Shown in pieces: positions 34,579-44,132 of a DNA stretch of 64,000 nt (the first letter of the stretch is position 1; each line of letters begins with the position of its first letter). Made by a program: the position numbers and the translations under genes. This DNA is from Tolypothrix tenuis PCC 7101 (GTDB lineage: Bacteria > Cyanobacteriota > Cyanobacteriia > Cyanobacteriales > Nostocaceae), in contig NZ_AP018248.1 of NCBI RefSeq assembly GCF_002368295.1, positions 3,587,433 through 3,651,432 of the forward strand. Reading direction: 5' to 3'. The notes under the pieces were generated by a model, which saw only the letters and a list, made by a program, of their open reading frames with translations, ran no database searches and was not told where the DNA came from.

Positions 34579-34640
34579 TTTAAATTTAAATTTGTTTATA
34601 TACATTGAAATTTTCTCGTCAATTTACTTAATTAATCAAG

Positions 34641-36146
34641 TCATTTTACTATATGTTTATAAGATACTTGACTCTTCATCTGGTCAATTACAACAAAACG
34701 AATATCCCGCTTTTCTGCAATTAACTTCATACCTGGCTGTTGCAAATTTAAGAAATCTAATCCTATCTCTTTACCACTGATTAAAAACTCAGTAGTAGCA
34801 ACTTTATAAGTTCTTTTAACGTCAAGTGGTTGACCATTAATTAACCAACTTCCTGAATTGGTTTCTTGAGTAACTTTGGCTGTTTGCAAATAGCCACCAG
34901 TACCTTTATTAAGTTGTCCTTGATCCAATACCCTTTTTAACAGCGCACCATTTATCTCTATCGCCACAACTTTACCGCCGAAAGGTAGTATGCGAATCAC
35001 ATCATATTGAGTAATTGGGCCTGGTGGAATCACATCATCAATCCGAATTGAACCACCATTAAATACGGCTAAATCGGCATCAGGTAATTCTTTCAACATC
35101 GCCGCCGCAATTAAATCTGTTAACTGAGTGGATTTATTGCGAACGCTAGATTCTAAACCATCTAAAGCAAATGGCAGTTTCGCGATTTGTTGATCTGGAT
35201 TAAAACCGTTGGCGCGGAATGCTTGATAACCTTTTTCTAGCCATTCTCTAACTACCTTTGCTGTTTTTGGTTCGTCGGCAATTTTTTCGGTAATTGGTAC
35301 TAGCCGGGAGTTAACTGCCAGACTTTTTTTAACAGTATCGTAAGTCAATTGATGAATATAAACTGTACGAGCATTAGCATCAGCTTTAAAAATCGGTGTC
35401 AAATCTCGACCCCGCCATGCCTGGATATTTTCATGCTCATGACCACCTAGAATGATATCAATTTCTGGTACAGCTTCCGCTAATTGGATATCGCTGCTAT
35501 AAGGCAAATGGGTAATGGCAACTATAATATCCGCTTTTCCTTTCAGTTCCTTCACTTGCTGTTTAGCTGTGGCAATGGGATCTGTATAACTAACGTACTT
35601 AGCCGGATTACTATTGAGGGTAAGACCAATTAAACCTACCCTGACTACAGCACCGCGATCGCCTTTCACATTCAAGACGATGGAACGAGGTACACTTTTG
35701 AAAGGCTGTCCTTTGCTATCTGATACATTACTCGATACCCAGCGAAAGCGAGATTCTTGCAATCTTTGATAGAACAGGTTTTCTGGTAAATCAAATTCAT
35801 GATTACCAAAAGTCGCATAGTCAAAGCCAACAGCATTCATCACCGCTACCATTTGCTGACCGGCTAGGGGTACACCATTAATTTTGGCTGTTCCTAAAGC
35901 CGAAGGGCTAAATGCATCTCCTGCCAACACCGTGTATGTACGAGGGTTGGCTTTGTAAAGTTGTTGACGTAGTGTCGCCACACGCGCCAACCCGCCACGA
36001 GTTCCCCCTTCTACTGGTGTGATTTCATAGATGTCATTTAGTTGCAGCAGGTTAATATCTACAATTTCCGCAGATGCTGGAGTAGCTAAAGCTACCGTCG
36101 CCAATAGCTGTAAAACAATGCTGCATCCCTTCGGGATTAGTTTCAT
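34641..36146 (-). CDS. Secreted 5'-nucleotidase/2',3'-cyclic phosphodiesterase family metallophosphatase
   Basis: A 501-residue protein with a signal peptide (MKLIPKGCSIVLQLLATVALATPASA, about 26 residues). The metallophosphatase domain shows LLQLNDIYEI, GDAFSPSALG, FGNHEFDLP and LGGHEHEN. The C-terminal 5'-nucleotidase domain (about 330-490) has FNGGSIR and LPFGGKV. UshA-like enzymes dephosphorylate nucleotides in the periplasm for phosphate or nucleoside scavenging. It is 92 bp downstream of the GHL10-type hydrolase, on the same strand. Confidence 0.92.
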   Translation of the reverse strand: MKLIPKGCSIVLQLLATVALATPASAEIVDINLLQLNDIYEITPVEGGTRGGLARVATLRQQLYKANPRTYTVLAGDAFSPSALGTAKINGVPLAGQQMVAVMNAVGFDYATFGNHEFDLPENLFYQRLQESRFRWVSSNVSDSKGQPFKSVPRSIVLNVKGDRGAVVRVGLIGLTLNSNPAKYVSYTDPIATAKQQVKELKGKADIIVAITHLPYSSDIQLAEAVPEIDIILGGHEHENIQAWRGRDLTPIFKADANARTVYIHQLTYDTVKKSLAVNSRLVPITEKIADEPKTAKVVREWLEKGYQAFRANGFNPDQQIAKLPFALDGLESSVRNKSTQLTDLIAAAMLKELPDADLAVFNGGSIRIDDVIPPGPITQYDVIRILPFGGKVVAIEINGALLKRVLDQGQLNKGTGGYLQTAKVTQETNSGSWLINGQPLDVKRTYKVATTEFLISGKEIGLDFLNLQQPGMKLIAEKRDIRFVVIDQMKSQVSYKHIVK

Positions 36147-36238
36147 ATTTGGCTGGTAATCACTTTGAATCTACGGAATTGATTTTACATGAGTTGGGGA
36201 GACGCGATGAATCGCGTCTGTACAAGAATCCCCAATCC

Positions 36239-37825
36239 CTAACTCCCAATAGCTGTTTGTCCCTGGGTACCGTAGCGATTGACTGCGGAAATGGCGACGC
36301 TATCAATCTTAGCTGGGGAGTTAACACTATTGAATAAGTAAGAAGTTTGCGCTCCGGGAAGGATGGTTGTATTCCACTGATTGCCAGTTTTGGTTTGCAT
36401 TACCCACAACCAAGCTTTTTCTGGTGCTGGAGATTGCCAAGTAAGTTTATTGATTTTACCTGTAGTTGTATCTCGCTCAACGTTGAGTATCGGTTGAGCA
36501 GGTTGCGTCTTGTCTAACCAAGGAGAAGCAGGAATCAGCGCAGGAGTGGAGTAAGCTTCTTTTTCCAGTAGATTGGAGATGCGATCGCGGTTTTGCATAA
36601 TCGGCTTCATACTATAGTGAATGTTGCCTGTTGAGCCTGCAGAATTACGCGTTGACTTAATTTGAGAGATAATTTCATTGGCTGGCCAAGCAGCAGAACT
36701 GCGATCGCCTACCCGACTGGTATAATTACCCGGCCAGATATGTCTTCCTTGTTGGTTCTGCTGAATCCACCAATTGAGCAAAACCGGATAACTTTGTTGA
36801 ACTTTGTCAATTCTCCAATATAACTGCGGCGAAAAGTAATCTAACCAGCCATTAATTAGCCATTGACGGGAATCAGCATATAACTGGTTGTAAGCATCGA
36901 AAGACCCACCGCCATTAAGACTCTTGGTCTGAGCAGGATAGCCTGGCCGCCAAATACCGAAAGGACTAATACCAAACTTGACCCAGGGTTTTTCCTGTTT
37001 AATTGCTTGATAGAGATGCTGCACTAATGTATTGATGTTTTCCCGTCTCCAGTCATCACGGCTGAGTTTCCCTCCAGTTTTCTGGTATTTCTGCCAACTG
37101 GATGCGTCGGGAAAATCTATTGTACCTCTAGCATTCTGTTCTGGATAAGGATAAAAATAATCGTCAAGATGGACTCCGTCTATGTCGTAGCGCTTGACGA
37201 CATCCATCACCACATTGACAGTATAGTCTTGAACTTCTGGTTCACCGGGATCTAGCCAAAGATATCTACCATACTTCTTCACCCACTCGGGATGCGCTTT
37301 ACTAACATGGTTAGCCGCTACTGCTGATTTTGATTGACCGTGACGGGCGCGGTAGGGATTAAACCAAGCGTGTAATTCTATGCCGCGCTTGTGTGCTTCA
37401 TCAACTGCAAAAGCTAGGGGGTCGTAATTTGGGAATGGTGCTTTACCCATTTCTCCGGTCAAAAATTCCGACCAAGGTTCATAAGCAGAAGCATACAAAG
37501 CATCAGCAGCCGGGCGCACCTGCAAAATCACTGCATTCAATTTTAAAGACGCAGCGCGATCGAGCATAGCAATTAGTTCTGCTTGCTGCTGTGATGATGT
37601 TAATCCTGGTCTGGAAGGCCAATCAATATTAGCGACAGTCGCAATCCATGCACCCCGAAACTCTCGTGTTGGTTGAGGAGGGAGAGCCTGAGATTGTATT
37701 GGGGGAAAGGTTTCTGCGGAATAGACTGCGGGTGTAACTGTCAGTAGTAATGTAGTAATAAAAATTGCTATTAAATAGCAGTAACGTAGTTTTTTACGGA
37801 ATAACAAGCGAAACATTTTGATCAT
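36239..37825 (-). CDS. Secreted family-10-like glycosyl hydrolase (GHL10/DUF187)
   Basis: This 528-residue protein has an N-terminal signal/membrane segment (YLIAIFITTLLLTVTPAVYS). The GHL10 catalytic domain begins REFRGAWIATVANIDWPSRPG and includes LNAVILQVRPAADALY, HAWFNPYRA and DGVHLDDYFYPYP. The last 90 residues (LTWQSPAPEKAWLWVMQTK...) look like a fibronectin-III-type module. Substrate is unknown; peptidoglycan or envelope polysaccharide is plausible. An ATG nine bases downstream is an equally possible start. Confidence 0.88.
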   Translation of the reverse strand: MIKMFRLLFRKKLRYCYLIAIFITTLLLTVTPAVYSAETFPPIQSQALPPQPTREFRGAWIATVANIDWPSRPGLTSSQQQAELIAMLDRAASLKLNAVILQVRPAADALYASAYEPWSEFLTGEMGKAPFPNYDPLAFAVDEAHKRGIELHAWFNPYRARHGQSKSAVAANHVSKAHPEWVKKYGRYLWLDPGEPEVQDYTVNVVMDVVKRYDIDGVHLDDYFYPYPEQNARGTIDFPDASSWQKYQKTGGKLSRDDWRRENINTLVQHLYQAIKQEKPWVKFGISPFGIWRPGYPAQTKSLNGGGSFDAYNQLYADSRQWLINGWLDYFSPQLYWRIDKVQQSYPVLLNWWIQQNQQGRHIWPGNYTSRVGDRSSAAWPANEIISQIKSTRNSAGSTGNIHYSMKPIMQNRDRISNLLEKEAYSTPALIPASPWLDKTQPAQPILNVERDTTTGKINKLTWQSPAPEKAWLWVMQTKTGNQWNTTILPGAQTSYLFNSVNSPAKIDSVAISAVNRYGTQGQTAIGS

Positions 37826-37856
37826 TGGGAGTTGGTGAGGAGAAGCAAGTCGGGAG

Positions 37857-37985
37857 GATGAGGTAGATGAGGAAGCAGGGGTGCAGAGGAAGCAGAGGAA
37901 GCAGAGGAAGCAGAGGAAGCAGGTGAGAAATTTCCATTACCCAGTCCCCAATCCCCAATCCCCAGTCCCCCATTCCCCATGACGA
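37857..37985. repeat. Low-complexity repeats upstream of the GHL10 gene
   Basis: Tandem AGCAGAGGA units (about 37880-37920) are followed by CCCCAATC/CCCCAGTC units (about 37940-37978). It is intergenic; open frames across it are artefacts. Confidence 0.8.
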
Positions 37986-38162
37986 CCTTATTTTATGAAC
38001 CATTCGTTTGACAAGTAGCAGGCAGATCTTGTTCCCTGAAACTATTGCTGTGCCTGAAAAACTGATAAATTCTGTTTATAGAATGGAATAATAAAGGGTT
38101 AACAATATCCATTTCTTTCTTACCCCTGGAGAGCGCTAGCCAGCAATCGGTAATTATATTTC

Positions 38163-39794
38163 ATGAATCTGATTTATTTTCTTTTACGTTCTTCATGGGG
38201 ACTTGTTGCGATCGCGATCGTTACTGGATTCCTGAGTGGTGGTAGTAGTGCGGGATTAATTGCCCTCATTAGTTCTGCTGCTAATCCCGGTACCTCGTCA
38301 CCCCTCACAGTTATAGCTTGGGGCTTTGTTGGTTTAGCCATAGTTGCATTAGTTACCAGTATCATTTCTCAGGTGATGTTAGTTCGCCTCTCACAAAATG
38401 CCATCTTGCAATTACGGATGGGTTTAAGCCGTCAAATACTGGGTTCGGAGTTAAGCCATTTAGAACATTTAGGTAATCCTCGACTATTAGCAACTCTCAC
38501 AGAGGATGTACAAGCTGTAGCGAATGCGGTGTATATCATTCCTTTCCTCTGCATTGATATCTCAATGGTTTTGGGTTGCCTGGTGTATATTACTTGGCTA
38601 TCTTGGGTTGTACTGTTCTCTGTTATTGTTTTGATGCTGGTAGGTGTAGGCAGTTGTCAATGGTTGTTGAATAAGGGCGAGAAATTGCTGGCGTTAGCAC
38701 GTGAGGATCAAGATGTTTTATTTAAGCATTTAGGCACCATTACGGGAGGAGTTAAGGAACTTAAACTTAATTATCAACGCCGGCAAATATTTTTAACCAA
38801 AAACCTCCAAACAACAGCCGATAACTTCCGCAATCACAATGTCCAAGGGCTTACCCTATTTGCTACCACTACAAGCTGGGGAAAGCTGCTATTCTTTTTT
38901 GCGATCGGTTTTTTACTGTTTGCATTACCTAAATTACTAACTATTAGTCCACAAACTCTCTCTGGCTTCATCTTGACCTTTACTTATTTGATGTTGCCAA
39001 TGGACAATATTATCAACAATCTACCGCAAATCAGCAAAGCTAATGTCGCTTTGCAAAAGATAGAATCTCTCGGTTTATCTTTAGCGAGTCGTGCGGAAGT
39101 ATCGACAACAGTACCCCCCAAGTTTAAATCTACTTGGCAGACTCTACAACTGAAGGGAATTAGCCATACATATTACACCGATCAAGAAGATAGTAGCTTT
39201 ATTCTTGGCCCTATTGATTTAAAATTGTCTCCGCAAGAATTGGTATTTATTGTAGGAGGTAATGGTAGCGGTAAATCGACTCTAGCAAAGCTAATTACTG
39301 GACTCTACATCCCCGAAAAAGGAGAGATTTTATTAGATGGCGAGCCAATTAACGAACAAAATAGAGAATGGTACCGCCAGCATTTTTCTGTAGTGTTTTC
39401 TGATTTCTATTTATTTGATGAACTTTTAGGCATAGAAAATCCTGATTTAGATATTCAAGCTACAAAATACTTGCAGCAACTGCAACTTGACCATAAAGTA
39501 AAAGTAGAAAATGGCAAACTTTCTACCACTTCTCTGTCTCAAGGACAGCGTAAAAGGTTAGCTTTACTCACAGCTTTATTAGAAGATAGACCAATTTATC
39601 TATTTGATGAATGGGCAGCAGACCAAGACCCATTATTCAAAGAAATATTTTACACTCAGCTATTAGCAGAATTGCGAGCTAAAGGTAAAACGGTGATTGC
39701 AATTAGCCACGACGATCGCTATTTCCATTTAGCGGATCGGGTCATCAAGTTAGACTACGGTAAAATTGAGTATGACCATGAATATGGCAAATAA
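38163..39794 (+). CDS. Cyclic-peptide-export-type ABC transporter (SyrD/PvdE family)
   Basis: A 543-residue half-transporter with six N-terminal membrane segments (about 1-290) and one ATPase (about 330-540): Walker A VGGNGSGKSTL, signature LSQGQRKRLALL, Walker B IYLFDEWAADQDP. The WAADQDP wording after Walker B is characteristic of the SyrD/PvdE/YojI cyclic-peptide exporters. No peptide synthetase or RiPP gene is recognisable nearby. It is monocistronic on the plus strand. Confidence 0.88.
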   Translation: MNLIYFLLRSSWGLVAIAIVTGFLSGGSSAGLIALISSAANPGTSSPLTVIAWGFVGLAIVALVTSIISQVMLVRLSQNAILQLRMGLSRQILGSELSHLEHLGNPRLLATLTEDVQAVANAVYIIPFLCIDISMVLGCLVYITWLSWVVLFSVIVLMLVGVGSCQWLLNKGEKLLALAREDQDVLFKHLGTITGGVKELKLNYQRRQIFLTKNLQTTADNFRNHNVQGLTLFATTTSWGKLLFFFAIGFLLFALPKLLTISPQTLSGFILTFTYLMLPMDNIINNLPQISKANVALQKIESLGLSLASRAEVSTTVPPKFKSTWQTLQLKGISHTYYTDQEDSSFILGPIDLKLSPQELVFIVGGNGSGKSTLAKLITGLYIPEKGEILLDGEPINEQNREWYRQHFSVVFSDFYLFDELLGIENPDLDIQATKYLQQLQLDHKVKVENGKLSTTSLSQGQRKRLALLTALLEDRPIYLFDEWAADQDPLFKEIFYTQLLAELRAKGKTVIAISHDDRYFHLADRVIKLDYGKIEYDHEYGK

Positions 39795-39846
39795 TTACTT
39801 GCTGGCATTTTGTTATATAAATAGTATTTGATTGATGAAATACACA

Positions 39847-39873
39847 GGTGCGTTAGCCAAAGGCTAACGCACC
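39847..39873. repeat. Hairpin repeat, GGTGCGTTAGCC/GGCTAACGCACC
   Basis: Perfect 12-bp arms around a three-base loop, directly downstream of the ABC transporter gene. It may double as a transcription stop. Confidence 0.85.
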
Positions 39874-39907
39874 CTACAAATGAATATCACGTACTTTAGC
39901 GAGATTT

Positions 39908-39940
39908 AGAACCCCGACTGTTTCAAAAAGTCGGGGTTCT
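39908..39940. repeat. Interspersed palindrome (AGAACCCCGACT type)
   Basis: AGAACCCCGACT and its near-inverse AGTCGGGGTTCT. Related to 11202-11234. Confidence 0.85.
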
Positions 39941-40027
39941 GGGCAACAACGTTTACTTGAGTAAGTGCTACTCCACTATATAAATACTAAAGGTTATGGG
40001 CAATTTTACTCGCAAGAATCCTAATTA

Positions 40028-40351
40028 TCAATTGGGTAATGTATTAGGGTTTTTGCTAGGTACATTGTCTTTTTTTATGTGCGGTAGTGAGTTTATCTTG
40101 AGTACAGGTTCCTTCTGTTCAAGTTGTCTGGTTTGGAGATTTTGAATTTCTCTCTCCATCAAATATTGCCCTTGTCTAAAAAATTGCTCGGAACTTGATG
40201 GTACTAAGTCACGAGATAAATGTTGCGCTTGTTGTGGCGTTAAACTGGGAATTTGTTGAGCATTAATAGCATTTTGACCTGCTAATAAAAAAGCTGTGGA
40301 AAACCCCAATGCTGTTACTTTGAAAAAGCGGGTAAATATCAGGTTCAACAT
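40028..40351 (-). CDS. Small secreted protein of unknown function
   Basis: A 107-residue protein with a clear signal peptide (LNLIFTRFFKVTALGFSTAFLLAGQNAINA, about 31 residues, AxA-type cleavage). The mature part is rich in Gln, Pro and Ser (QQIPSLTPQQAQHLSRDLVPSSSEQFFRQGQYLMEREIQ) with a helical stretch. No domain is recognised. It starts at an ATG with open spacing to both neighbours and is probably exported. Confidence 0.6.
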   Translation of the reverse strand: MLNLIFTRFFKVTALGFSTAFLLAGQNAINAQQIPSLTPQQAQHLSRDLVPSSSEQFFRQGQYLMEREIQNLQTRQLEQKEPVLKINSLPHIKKDNVPSKNPNTLPN

Positions 40352-40816
40352 GATTTATACCTCTCTACCATAAATGCTAGTTCAAACCATGTTGTATTGG
40401 TCTGACTACTACTAAAATAAAATGATTTACTGGTGATAACCTCCTGCTAATGGGTTAATTCATCAACGAATTCAACATCACAATATTCAGGAAATTATCA
40501 CAAAATAATTTTCTCTTAGAGGTTGTTTGAAAAGTTTTTCCCTGTGATTTTAATTGCACTGTTACCCCCCTTAATCCCCCCATGGAAAGGGCTACGGTGT
40601 ACACACAAGTGCTAGTAAACTACTATCTCAAGGAGTTGGGGGGAGTAAAAGGTGGTGGAAAATCCAAAAAATATCCAATTTCTAATAATATAAACATATA
40701 AGGACACAACAATGTTGTGTCCCTATATCTGTTGTATTCTTTTTCAAATTGGTAGCAATTATCCAATTCCACCAAATTAAAACAGCTTTCTTTCCCCCTG
40801 CTTCTTCAGTAAAATT
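40352..40816. other. Intergenic region with nested repeats
   Basis: Contains C-rich/G-rich arms (about 40564-40582 and 40631-40650) split near 40592 by a CTACGGTGTACACACAAG end identical to that of the CRISPR-bearing unit. It also contains a GGACACAACAATGTTGTGTCC palindrome (40702-40722). No gene is seen. Confidence 0.6.
40592..40609. repeat. Solo copy of the CRISPR-unit terminal sequence
   Basis: CTACGGTGTACACACAAG is identical to 6119-6136. No matching inverted end was found nearby, so this is probably a decayed remnant of the same element family. Confidence 0.75.
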
Positions 40817-41353
40817 TTAGAATCTATCCGTTTCTTGAGCCGGCGCAACTGCTCCTGGTTGAGACATAAAGAAGTTTTGCGCGGATTCATTTTGGTATAT
40901 GCATCTAATATCAGGCTTGTCAGTATCTAAGTTACCTGTAAAGCCAAAAGTATTTAGGCGATTTTTACATTCTCTTACTTGGTCAGATGTTACTAACTTG
41001 CGCTGCTCTAAAAGTGCCCAGTTATTTTGGCGCAGAACGCATCCAGGGCGCATACTTGGTTGAGCAACATAAACATTAAACGGGTTAAGAGTTACGAAAA
41101 GTCTAGCGTCCATCACCATAGCGCTGGCTCCGTATTGCACACAAATTTCAGGGTTCGGTGCTTTAGTATCAATAAATTCACGAGAAGCCACGTTAGATGG
41201 GGACAAAGTAGTTGTTGAGCTAAAAGCAATGCCAATCCCAATCCCCAAGACAAACACTCCCCCCAAAATTGCTATGGTGGTGAAGTTAAAGAGGGAAGAT
41301 TGTAATGGAGAAGATTTAGAACTATTACCTGGTCTAGTGGGTGTACGTCTCAT
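40817..41353 (-). CDS. DUF3172 membrane-anchored protein
   Basis: A 178-residue cyanobacterial protein of the DUF3172 type. A basic N-terminus and one membrane segment (about 24-46, FTTIAILGGVFVLGIGIGIAF) are followed by the conserved ICVQYGASAMVMDARLFVTLNPFNVYVAQPSMRPGCVLRQNNW region and several Cys (Cys71, Cys103 region, Cys128, Cys150 region). Function is unknown in the family. It is conserved in oxygenic phototrophs, which supports the taxonomic placing. Confidence 0.82.
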   Translation of the reverse strand: MRRTPTRPGNSSKSSPLQSSLFNFTTIAILGGVFVLGIGIGIAFSSTTTLSPSNVASREFIDTKAPNPEICVQYGASAMVMDARLFVTLNPFNVYVAQPSMRPGCVLRQNNWALLEQRKLVTSDQVRECKNRLNTFGFTGNLDTDKPDIRCIYQNESAQNFFMSQPGAVAPAQETDRF

Positions 41354-41521
41354 TGTCGCTGGTTTACCTTCACGCCTCAGATAGCAGGGAGTTTTTTACA
41401 ATGCTCTCCCTATTTAAGTATGACGATTATTGCGCGGAATTGCCTCCTAGTTTCTAGACTTTTTACAAATATAGGGTGTCAAGGGTGTGAGAAAGCAGGG
41501 GGGACAAGGTGGATCAGGAAA

Positions 41522-43021
41522 CTAACGTAATTCTGTAATTATTTGGTCAAAGTTACGGGTATATACTTTTTGATTATATTCTTGCCACTGTTGCTCTGAT
41601 GAGTAAGGGAATAGCGTTAATGTGGCTGCTTGAATATACTCCATAAACGGGCGACGAAGACGCTCATATTTCTCGAAAGCTGTGGCTATAGCTTGTTTGT
41701 TATTCCAATCATTTTCTTTGGCAATATGATTAATTAATGTTGTAACTGCCATAGCATCTTCAAGACCTTGGTTAGCTCCTTGAGCCATAAAAGGAGGCAT
41801 ACCATGTGCTGCATCACCAACTAAAATAATTCTTCCGGCACTCCAGGCTGGGAAAATATTCTCAGCACCAGTGGCACGATGAATGTAATACGGACGTTGC
41901 AACATATTTTCTGGAGGAGATAGCTGCACTAATTGTTTAAGTTCATCGGGATAACCTGCTTTTTCTAACTCTTGCAAAGCTAAGTTAATCAACTCCTTAC
42001 CAGACTTACCTTGCAATGAGTTTAAGGGTACAGGCAGATGTAATAAATAGAGAATGCTTTGTCTGTTAATTAACATCATTCTCGGACATTCACTAAAAGA
42101 ATGCTGACTGGCTAAGTCGTAATTAGCTACTGTTAAAATTGGTGAGCCTGCAAAAAATTTCTCTTCAAGATGCGATCGCAGTTCTTGTGGTATGTCGGGT
42201 ATTTCTCTACAATAGATGGCAGCAAACCCAGAATATTCTGGTTTGGCAAAACTTTGGTAAGCGCTATCTACATAAAGTAGCCTACGAACTGTAGAGTTGA
42301 TACCATCTGCGGCAACAGCTATTTTAGCTCGGAATGATTTTGTGACTGAGTTTTGATAGACGCTGTCTAAATTTTGGGCTAATAAATCGTTATTTTTTTG
42401 TCCATCTGCCCAATGTGCATAGGGGTTAGCTTCTACGCTGGCATCAGAAAGACAATCGAGGCGAACGCATCCCAATTCTGGTTCATCCACAACATTGATG
42501 CAACGATGATTTGGTTTAACTTGGTCTTCGGGAAGCAGTTTTCTTAAGGTACTCTGCAAATCATACCAAGAAATTGAAACTCGACCCTCACCATAATTTT
42601 GAAACCAAACATCAAAACTCAAAGAAATTGACCTAACTTTTTTTCCCTGGAAGTTTTTAGAAACCCATTCTTGAGAAGGCTTAGGAGGATTTTTTTCAGA
42701 AGCTTCGGCAGTTTGCTCTTTATCAGGCTGCGGAGAATTAACGAAAGTCAAGCTCGCTGTTTTGACTGCTTCGTAGGCGTTAGGCTCTAAATATTTCAAA
42801 GCTTTTAAACCATTAGGTAGAAGATCCACAACTTGGCCAACCTGACGAAAAGCTCGAGCTTGGTCTATGACCAGAATATTTGCAATACCACATTTGCGTA
42901 AACCAATGGCAGTGGCTAAACCTACAGGCCCAGCACCAACTATGACAACATCGTAGATTTTATTGATAAATGTATCTGCGGAATATGCTGTAGATTGGCT
43001 TTGTGGAGTATTCATACACAA
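41522..43021 (-). CDS. FAD-dependent monooxygenase (PHBH/UbiH-like)
   Basis: A 499-residue aromatic-hydroxylase-type flavoprotein. N-terminal Rossmann motif DVVIVGAGPVGLATAIGLRKCG (about 25-46), middle DG motif AVAADGINSTVRR, and C-terminal GD motif ILVGDAAHGMPPFMAQGANQGLEDA. It should hydroxylate an aromatic or polyketide-like small molecule using NAD(P)H. The ATG at 43015 (MNTPQSQS) is an alternative start. No pathway partners are adjacent. Confidence 0.88.
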   Translation of the reverse strand: MCMNTPQSQSTAYSADTFINKIYDVVIVGAGPVGLATAIGLRKCGIANILVIDQARAFRQVGQVVDLLPNGLKALKYLEPNAYEAVKTASLTFVNSPQPDKEQTAEASEKNPPKPSQEWVSKNFQGKKVRSISLSFDVWFQNYGEGRVSISWYDLQSTLRKLLPEDQVKPNHRCINVVDEPELGCVRLDCLSDASVEANPYAHWADGQKNNDLLAQNLDSVYQNSVTKSFRAKIAVAADGINSTVRRLLYVDSAYQSFAKPEYSGFAAIYCREIPDIPQELRSHLEEKFFAGSPILTVANYDLASQHSFSECPRMMLINRQSILYLLHLPVPLNSLQGKSGKELINLALQELEKAGYPDELKQLVQLSPPENMLQRPYYIHRATGAENIFPAWSAGRIILVGDAAHGMPPFMAQGANQGLEDAMAVTTLINHIAKENDWNNKQAIATAFEKYERLRRPFMEYIQAATLTLFPYSSEQQWQEYNQKVYTRNFDQIITELR

Positions 43022-43216
43022 ATAGTCGATACTAAGCTATCAAGTAACATAGCATTCAGCGAGAAAATTCAAGGCTATATTAATCGACCCCAGTAATACA
43101 AATTCTCCAAAATATGGCTACATAGGGAGCAGAGGGACAAGTTGATGAGCTTGCTAACTATACATGAAGAAATATAAAGTAATAGTTAAAACAAGTTGAA
43201 TATATAACTATAAAAA

Positions 43217-44044
43217 GTGACATCTTCTAGACCGCTAATCAGGGGCACAGGCTTTAAAATCTCGCAATTACAAATTCTCTTGGCTGATAGCCTGACAATT
43301 TTTTGGGGAGATTGGCTAGATTTACGTATAAGAATAGTGCAAATTGCCGCATCAGGCTTAATATCTCCACTAATATATATTTTAGCCTTTGGCTTAGGCT
43401 TAGGGAGTTCAATTCGTCCAGGGTCAGGAATTGGTGGTAACTATAATAACTACCTAGAATTTATTCTGCCGGGGATGGTGGCCTTATCATCAATGACCAT
43501 CAGCTTTGGTGGCACCACATTTTCAATTTGTGGCGAGAGGTTATTCACTAAAACCTTTGAAGAATTCTTGTTAGTCCCCATACAGCCCATAGCATTGCAC
43601 ATCGGCAAAATGCTGGCAGGAGTTGTACGGGGATTGATGACTTCTGGCTCTGTAATTTTAGTGGCGCTGCTGTTAACAGGTAACTGGAACTTTTTGCATC
43701 CACTTTTTCTGTTATTACTGGTACTCAACTGTACCGTGTTTGCAGGGTTAGGGGTAATTGTCGGGTTAACTGTGCGATCGCTCGAATCGGTAGGCTTCTA
43801 CAACAACTTTATAATTATCCCTATGTCGTTCTTAGGAGCCACCTTCTTTGACCCTAGTACTTTACCAGTTGCCCTCAAAGTTTTAGTTTACCTATTACCC
43901 CTAACCTATACCAGCATTGGACTACGGGCAATCACCCATTTACCCTTATCCCAATTTCCCTGGTACAGCCTGCCAATATTATCAGTAATTGCGATCGCAC
44001 TTACTATTTGGGGTGGCTATAAATTTGCTCATTTACAAGATTAG
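43217..44044 (+). CDS. ABC-2-type transporter permease
   Basis: A 275-residue membrane protein starting at a GTG (MTSSRPLIRGTGFKISQLQ), with six predicted membrane segments (for example IRIVQIAASGLISPLIYILAFGLGLG and LFLLLLVLNCTVFAGLGVIVGLTV). It has the NodJ/DrrB-type layout, with LPGMVALSSMTISFGGTTFSICGERLFTKTFEEFLLVP as the conserved core. Its ATPase partner is not next door; it may be elsewhere or be the one at 56528. Substrate unknown. Confidence 0.85.
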   Translation: MTSSRPLIRGTGFKISQLQILLADSLTIFWGDWLDLRIRIVQIAASGLISPLIYILAFGLGLGSSIRPGSGIGGNYNNYLEFILPGMVALSSMTISFGGTTFSICGERLFTKTFEEFLLVPIQPIALHIGKMLAGVVRGLMTSGSVILVALLLTGNWNFLHPLFLLLLVLNCTVFAGLGVIVGLTVRSLESVGFYNNFIIIPMSFLGATFFDPSTLPVALKVLVYLLPLTYTSIGLRAITHLPLSQFPWYSLPILSVIAIALTIWGGYKFAHLQD

Positions 44045-44132
44045 GGCATGGGGCATTGGGCATTGGGCATGGGTAATAATTTCCCATTTCCCGTTTCCCG
44101 TTTCCCTTTCCCCAGTCCCCAATCCCCAATCC
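44045..44132. repeat. Short tandem repeats downstream of the permease
   Basis: GGGCATT/GGGCATG units (44045-44072), then TTCCCGT and CCCCAATC units. Typical Nostocales low-complexity DNA between convergent genes. Confidence 0.85.
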
